A stretch of 64,000 bases of DNA, from positions 15,816,571 through 15,880,570 of the forward strand of contig NC_031496.1 of NCBI RefSeq assembly GCF_000237925.1. The letters are read 5' to 3'. The translations under genes were made by a program, and so were the position numbers. Under the pieces are notes generated by a model. That model saw nothing but the letters and a program-made list of their open reading frames with translations. It was not told where the DNA came from and searched no databases. How positions within the stretch are numbered: position 1 is the first letter of the stretch; every line of letters starts with the position of its first letter. The DNA is from Schistosoma mansoni. Lineage: Eukaryota; Platyhelminthes; Trematoda; Strigeidida; Schistosomatidae. Shown here one piece after another: positions 59,501-64,000 of the stretch.

Positions 59501-62500
59501 CGGACAAGTTTCAGTAGGACATAATAAATATCTAGTGGATTAAACTTTATAATTATTATCTCTAACAATTATTGAAAGAATAGTTGATTTCTTTTGCAAG
59601 ATTTGAATAATCTTATTTATTTTACTAAATAATTATTCATCTGGTTTTCATGGAATTATTACATAAAGACGAATATCATTTATCGCACGGTTATTTTTGT
59701 ATTTTGTTTAAAAAAACTTCATCCCGTTTTGTCCAATGAAATGATTAGTTTTAAAATGGTAATTATTGGTTATTTTCTGAAAAGTGATATAAAATGTAAA
59801 TACTCTTTCAAATGATCATCTTTTCTCCAAACTACGAATGTATGTGACTTAGAATGTACTAGATGTATTGTTTCGAGCGTTCCAATCGCAATCAGAAATT
59901 AGGAAAGGGAGATATAGTTCCATTAAGAAGTTCGTGATTCTCATCTCCATAAACATCAAAAAGATGACTCAAACACTGTTGACGTTATCCTCAACACCTA
60001 GGCTTCATATCAAAGCCTCCATTTTTATGGATGAAGAAATGCCAGGTATCCAACTGGAAAAATATCAATTATCGAATGAACGTGGATTTGGACGCAACGC
60101 TAAGTCATGAATATAATTTGTTTTTATAAACTCGGAACATATACGAGGACGCTTACGCCAACGGGCTATGTGACATATACGAAATCGTACTGACTGAAAA
60201 TAATGAAAATGCACTTAAATGCTTGACGAGATTATTACAGTCTTCCCGTGCACGTAATACACAGTATTATTTGGACATGATTATCTGTACATGTGCATCA
60301 TATCCGTTTCACTGAAGGTGCAAAATAAAAACACAGTCATCCAATAGTACGCATTTTTTTCATCGTATACATGAACATGTACAACATGCACTAAGCCATG
60401 TGTTTTTCACACATGAAGATATAAGAATACGTTTAGCCGCATACTTAAAAACCTTTATTATCTGCGTTAAGGGTAATTTGTATTAGCACTGATCGATAAA
60501 CACTATCTGTTGTTTGAATATATGTCGTTATGTTAACAGTGAATTAAAAGAAATAATCATTATACTCTTTATCTGTTTCATAATAATACACGCAAACTTC
60601 GATAACACATTTCCAATATTTTTTAGCTTTTAGTTGTTATATCGAAATTAAACTTTGGTACAGCTAAATTTCAATTTATATAGTTAACCTCGTTCGCATT
60701 TAGCAGTTTAATCGACTAAAGAAATTAATATGTTAGACTTAAGCCTGTTTATTAGCATTTAATACTACCTACATTTTAATTACTTGTCAAAGATAGTTGC
60801 TATTCAAACGTTTAGCTGTTTTGGGTTTGGTATTAAAATATTCCTAAATTGGTAATTAGCACATAGAATTTGTCGGTGTCCCTCTAATATGTTTAACAAA
60901 TAGATCGAAGCATTCAAAAAATGATTTCTGAAGTGATTAATGAGAAATTTTAAAGTTTAGCACGTATCGCTAATATGTTGATTAAGTTACTTTGCGATAA
61001 ACTGAATGGTATAAAGTGGATAGTAATGAATTAGCCAACTTTAATTTTTCATACTTCAAATATTAAAAACGTTTGCATTTTCATGAAGGAAGTGAATTGA
61101 AAAATTAAGGTAATGATTTCGTCTGACTGCATACTTACAAAACATTTGCTATTGACATTACAGAAAATAAACCTATCCTTATAATTCCCAAGCACAATAA
61201 CTGATTTACACTGTTACATACATAGATGGGTTACCTTATCATATTTATATACTGGTAAAATACATAGATTAGACAATGTATGGTGGGAAACAAATTTTAT
61301 GTTGATGAATACGTGGAATTACACAACTACTTATTTAACTATGGACTACTATACTCAAGAATAAAATATATCGTTTATTGTCGAAACAAAGCACACCCAT
61401 CGTATTAAGAATTACTATTTGTAAATATCACCTATACGTAAATATTTTTCGGTTCTTTCTCTTAAATTATTATTCATTTACCAAGGCGTGAACTGTTATT
61501 CATTCACCAATCTTTGACGTTTGGTTTTTATAATATATACCCTATATTATGATCTTATAACAATGATTTATTCATATGTTTACACACATGTAAAGATCAT
61601 TACAAGTTCAAACGATTTGTTAAAATGATTCATGAAAATACTAAATTGGAAATCAGTTTTCTTTTTCTGCATCTCAGCTCCACAGAAGGTTAGTCGCAGT
61701 CCAGATAGCTCAACCGTGACGTTTCTGACTGTGAAGCTGGGTGACACGGGATCGAATCCGTTAGGAAGCACAAGTCCCCTCAAGATTACAGGTATACCTT
61801 GCTGACGAGTACAAAATAGCACGAAACTTAGGCCCAAGGTTTCCTGTCGATTACCTCCAATCACCATCTTACCTCAACATAGTGCACACAATGTCGAGCC
61901 ACTTAGACTAGTGGCCACATTGCAACTTGGTCAATAGGATTCGATCTGCACTAAGAATAACCTGACACATATGATATTAATCACCACCCAGTGATCAATC
62001 AATTGTAATTATGCATTAAACATTTTATTAGCTTTTAGGTTTAGTAATCACTATCATAATTAACAATCTGTGTCATACTCGACAAATAGTTATCAGTTTT
62101 TTCCAGTTTACATGTATAGTTTTTCTCCTGTTACGATACCTGGAGACTTCAGTTCCATCTCTACATGATCGAAAAAGGATTTAATTCCACTTGTTATCTC
62201 AATATCTATTCACAGCCAAAAGTATAATTTGGCGGAATAATAGAATTGATGTGTCTTTTTTTCAGAAGTTGCAATTTTTAATCAAAACGCGGATGGAACA
62301 GTCTGACAGAATTTTTTTAAAAATAAAATTCTAATGTCAAAATGCAAATTTTAACATCCAATCAAACTACTTTATCTCACTATGATTTGAGCTAATCAGA
62401 TTACAAAGTTGCACAATTTACGGTTGTTGGGGATATTAGGTCCCCAGAACTCACTTGGTAAATGACTTATTTTTGTAATTTTATTTTGAAAATTTGAATT

Positions 62501-63414
62501 TCTTTGTTTCCGCGCCAAAGGTGCTTTTTCCACCTTCGTGTCGTATTTCCCACTCGGGAAAATCTTAAACGCTATTGGTACGTTGTATCTTTTAGTATGC
62601 TATTTTGTAAGGTTTCCCAAGGACAGTTTTATGCTGTATATATACGTTTGATTTCTTCCTGCTGTGATTGCATGTGCTTCTGGCTACTTACGGAATATAT
62701 CTTCCCTACTTCCAACTTGGACTTCTCACTCAGTTAGCGGGGTCGGGGACAACGGATAAGAATAGCCTCTCGTGTCACTGTCTTGACCTTCGTTCCGTTT
62801 ACCGAGTAAATTGAACTTGTGATAGAAACAAGCATATCAACGGCCAATTAACAAATTACTACAGGTAGCAAAGTGTTTGTCCATTAGCACATATGCACAC
62901 ACGAAGACAAGTTAACCAATCATTTATTTTTAAATTTTTTTAATCACACCGAAAAGTTTTCATCACTGGGGGTCAGAATCACAATAACCGTGAAATATTT
63001 GTCAGCTAATAAGGACTTATGTACTTCTAACTACCACATAATATGTTAAATCTATTATGTAGTGAATCAACGATACTGTCAAATTCGATGTAGAAGACAG
63101 TCCTTCAGTTTGCGCATATAATAGTTGAAAGTAGATGCATAGATTAAACAGGTGTAATAAACCGAAAATGAGGGTGGACCATGTTAAACATATATCTTTA
63201 TTAAATATCATGCAAATATGCATACCTGTTTATGTGAACAATCCAAAGCATATGTTTTATAGAAGTCAGTTGATGCGCCGAAGTGCTTTACGTCGACTGA
63301 ACTCCGATCGCAAGGTTCTTCTCGCAAACTGAGAGCACCTGAACCAACTGTCGGCAGACAAGTAGTGAATACGGTTATCCGGCCACCTACTGCACCAATC
63401 AGCTTCAGAGCAGC
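55496..63414 (-). CDS. SEC24: SEC24 (A/B type) COPII coat subunit, C-terminal 566 aa, four exons
   Basis: Minus-strand exons 63414-63226, 59468-59163, 58312-58181, 56569-55496; all joints phase 0, total 1701 nt ending in a stop. SEC24 is the cargo-binding half of the SEC23/SEC24 inner COPII coat on ER exit sites. Motifs in order: AALKLIGAVGGRITVFTTCL, DFYKTYALDCS (trunk); RYLTRKLGFEAVMRIRCTQG (trunk to beta-sandwich); TFHGSCFVRSTDLIALPNV and GYAVQL (beta-sandwich); LYTSSKGDRRIRVHTLCLPV, MAVDRTISSGLSNAREAL (helical domain); a C-terminal gelsolin-like domain ending SYQEFLQMIQNLV. FVRSTDL places it with SEC24A/B, not C/D. The N-terminal disordered part, zinc finger and first half of the trunk lie right of the window. 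Introns here are large (3.8, 0.85 and 1.6 kb), as expected for the 3' part of a schistosome gene. Confidence 0.95.
57301..57346 (-). ncRNA. Hammerhead-derived motif, one core change
   Basis: Minus: GCATTG, CTGAGGT, GTCC, TACAATA, GGAC, GAAA, CGGCCGTC, CAGTTC. The last A of CUGANGA is T and helix I has mispairs. Probably inactive. Confidence 0.7.
57676..57720 (+). ncRNA. Hammerhead-derived motif, damaged
   Basis: GCACTG, then CTGATTCCC (a short deletion joins the core to helix II), ACAATA, GGAC, GAAG in place of GAAA, CGGCCGTA, CAGTTT. Not expected to cleave. Confidence 0.6.
58181..58312 (-). CDS. SEC24: SEC24 exon: beta-sandwich (44 aa)
   Basis: Acceptor TTTCACCATAG, donor CAG|GTTAGT, 132 nt, phase 0. 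Reads TFHGSCFVRSTDLIALPNVS, PDSGYAVQLDISESLEKCA and TVCCQ, closely matching vertebrate TFHGNFFVRSTDLLSLPNVN. It is too short for a simple long-frame search, but the splice sites and the match leave little doubt. Confidence 0.93.
59163..59468 (-). CDS. SEC24: SEC24 exon: trunk end and start of beta-sandwich (102 aa)
   Basis: Acceptor GGGATTCTAG, donor CAG|GTTTGT. Begins VGVDMFIFNSQYCDIATISG (vertebrate VDLFLLSSQYSDLASL) and ends RYLTRKLGFEAVMRIRCTQG then LAIQ. A ~20-residue stretch around DEDEHILHADGKINFTSDD is longer than in vertebrates and looks like a surface loop. Confidence 0.94.
59840..61680. other. SEC24 intron, nothing firmly recognised
   Basis: Part of the 3.8-kb intron. A plus frame at 59868-60110 (80 codons) has no recognisable domain; its surroundings are slightly less AT-rich and may be a repeat scrap. 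Confidence 0.35.
61685..61870 (+). mobile_element. SINE of a third hammerhead family
   Basis: tRNA-like head with GTCCAGATAGCTCAACCG (box A) and GGGATCGAATCCG (box B), then a hammerhead-like segment at 61796-61840 and the tail TTTCCTGTCGATTACCTCC. The sequence differs from the other two families outside the ribozyme core. Lies in a SEC24 intron. Confidence 0.65.
61796..61840 (+). ncRNA. Hammerhead-like motif, third family
   Basis: ACCTTG (helix I), CTGACGA (core), GTAC, AAAATA, GCAC (helix II, one mismatch), GAAA (core), CTTAGGCC, CAAGGT (perfect helix I partner). Core strands and helix I are intact, but the cleavage triplet reads GCC where GUC is usual and helix III does not pair clearly. 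Confidence 0.6.
62425..62839. mobile_element. Probable solo LTR, another family
   Basis: 415 bp from TGTTGGGGATAT to GCATATCA, flanked by ACGGT and ACGGC (4 of 5 match). Contains TGCTGTATATATACG, a TATA-like element, and is less AT-rich than its surroundings. No internal coding region attached. Boundaries depend on the TG...CA ends and the near-perfect short repeat. Lies in the SEC24 intron. Confidence 0.5.
63226..63414 (-). CDS. SEC24: SEC24 exon: trunk domain part (63 aa)
   Basis: Acceptor CTGCTTTCAG, donor CAG|GTATGC. Reads AALKLIGAVGGRITVFTTCL, SLREEPCDRSS, and DFYKTYALDCSHKQ. This is the part of the vWA-like trunk in which vertebrate proteins read GGRISVFQTQLP and ATDFYKKLALDCSG. Confidence 0.94.
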
Positions 63415-64000
63415 CTGAAAGCAGGTAATCAAAAATTCAACAAAATATTTTAGGTCCAGTTTAATAACTTCGATATTTGTTATTAGTAATAAAGCCACTC
63501 GAAATTAAACCAAATATTATTTCAAGCTAAACACTTTAAGGACGGCCGGGATAAGGAAGTGAATATAAAATTATCAAAACATAACCATTCAATAATAACG
63601 ACGATGAATGATAACGACGCAAGTCCAGTGGTGTGAACACAAATGATTATCAACAAGCCTATTGCTTAATAGCAACCATCTGATGTGTAATTAACGCTAA
63701 ACAGAATTTGTACAACTATGCTTTATCTGGAACAGTAAGGACACTTTCGACACGGAAGCTGGTTATTTGAAAACTATACAATATTTGCGTCTTTGGTAAA
63801 TAATAAAAGGTTGGTTGTAAAAGACCGGTTTTTTAGTTACTGCTTGTAGTGTTAGAAGACGGTTGAAGTATTATTTTGAATTGTAATACTACGCTAGTAC
63901 CAACAATAGAACAAGCATTTGATCTCTAGGATAACTAAGCCAGAATCCAATAACTTTAATTTTTATTTAGGTATTATCACATTTGAAGTCGATTGACGTT
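63415..64000. other. SEC24 intron to the window edge
   Basis: No further SEC24 exon could be recognised on the minus strand; the preceding trunk exon should lie beyond 64000. Confidence 0.5.

Noticed and set aside
1-64000. CRISPR arrays, bacterial operons or plasmid features
   Set aside because: No regularly spaced short repeats or bacterial gene organisation; split genes and SINEs show animal DNA.

Overview
This is AT-rich, intron-rich animal DNA that is very probably from a schistosome blood fluke (Platyhelminthes, Trematoda). Four things point there: tRNA-like SINEs carrying hammerhead ribozymes of the schistosome Sm-alpha kind; very small introns (33-40 nt) at the 5' ends of genes followed by kilobase introns further 3'; an LTR element with the Gag zinc motif of the trematode CsRn1/Boudicca clade; and RTE- and CR1-like LINE debris. 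The species cannot be told from the sequence alone.

Three host genes are supported, all on the minus strand. (1) About 2.1-16.3 kb: the spectrin-repeat part of a SESTD1 orthologue. Eight exons are assigned and one is tentative. The 5' end (Sec14 part) and the last exon are not securely found. (2) 30.9-33.8 kb: a complete four-exon CDV3 homologue of 343 aa. (3) 55.5-63.4 kb: the last four exons (566 aa) of a COPII coat subunit of the SEC24A/B type, running in from beyond the right edge. They show no sign of acting in one pathway: one is a phospholipid-binding/scaffold relative, one is poorly understood, and one is a cargo adaptor.

The rest is intron and intergenic DNA filled with repeats: three probable solo LTRs (1.5, 54.2 and 62.4 kb); a broken CsRn1-like Ty3/gypsy element whose LTRs face each other inside a ~4 kb palindrome (38.25-42.29 kb); an RTE LINE (24.4-26.7 kb) with a more decayed relative (35.1-35.8 kb) and a 3' fragment (51.0-51.4 kb); CR1-like LINE scraps (19.8-20.1 and possibly 37.1-38.0 kb); a fold-back element (4.2-4.6 kb); a second palindrome (7.6-9.9 kb); and at least nine hammerhead-type motifs in three SINE families. 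One 200-N gap (34433-34632) lies between two copies of the same ~64-bp sequence.

The most interesting material is the hammerhead elements. Two motifs (46959-47004 plus, 47959-48004 minus) keep every core residue and both helices. At 57.2-57.8 kb two such SINE arms face each other across a ~130-bp spacer, and a shortened version and a spacer-less version of that arrangement lie at 46.6-47.1 and 47.9-48.2 kb.
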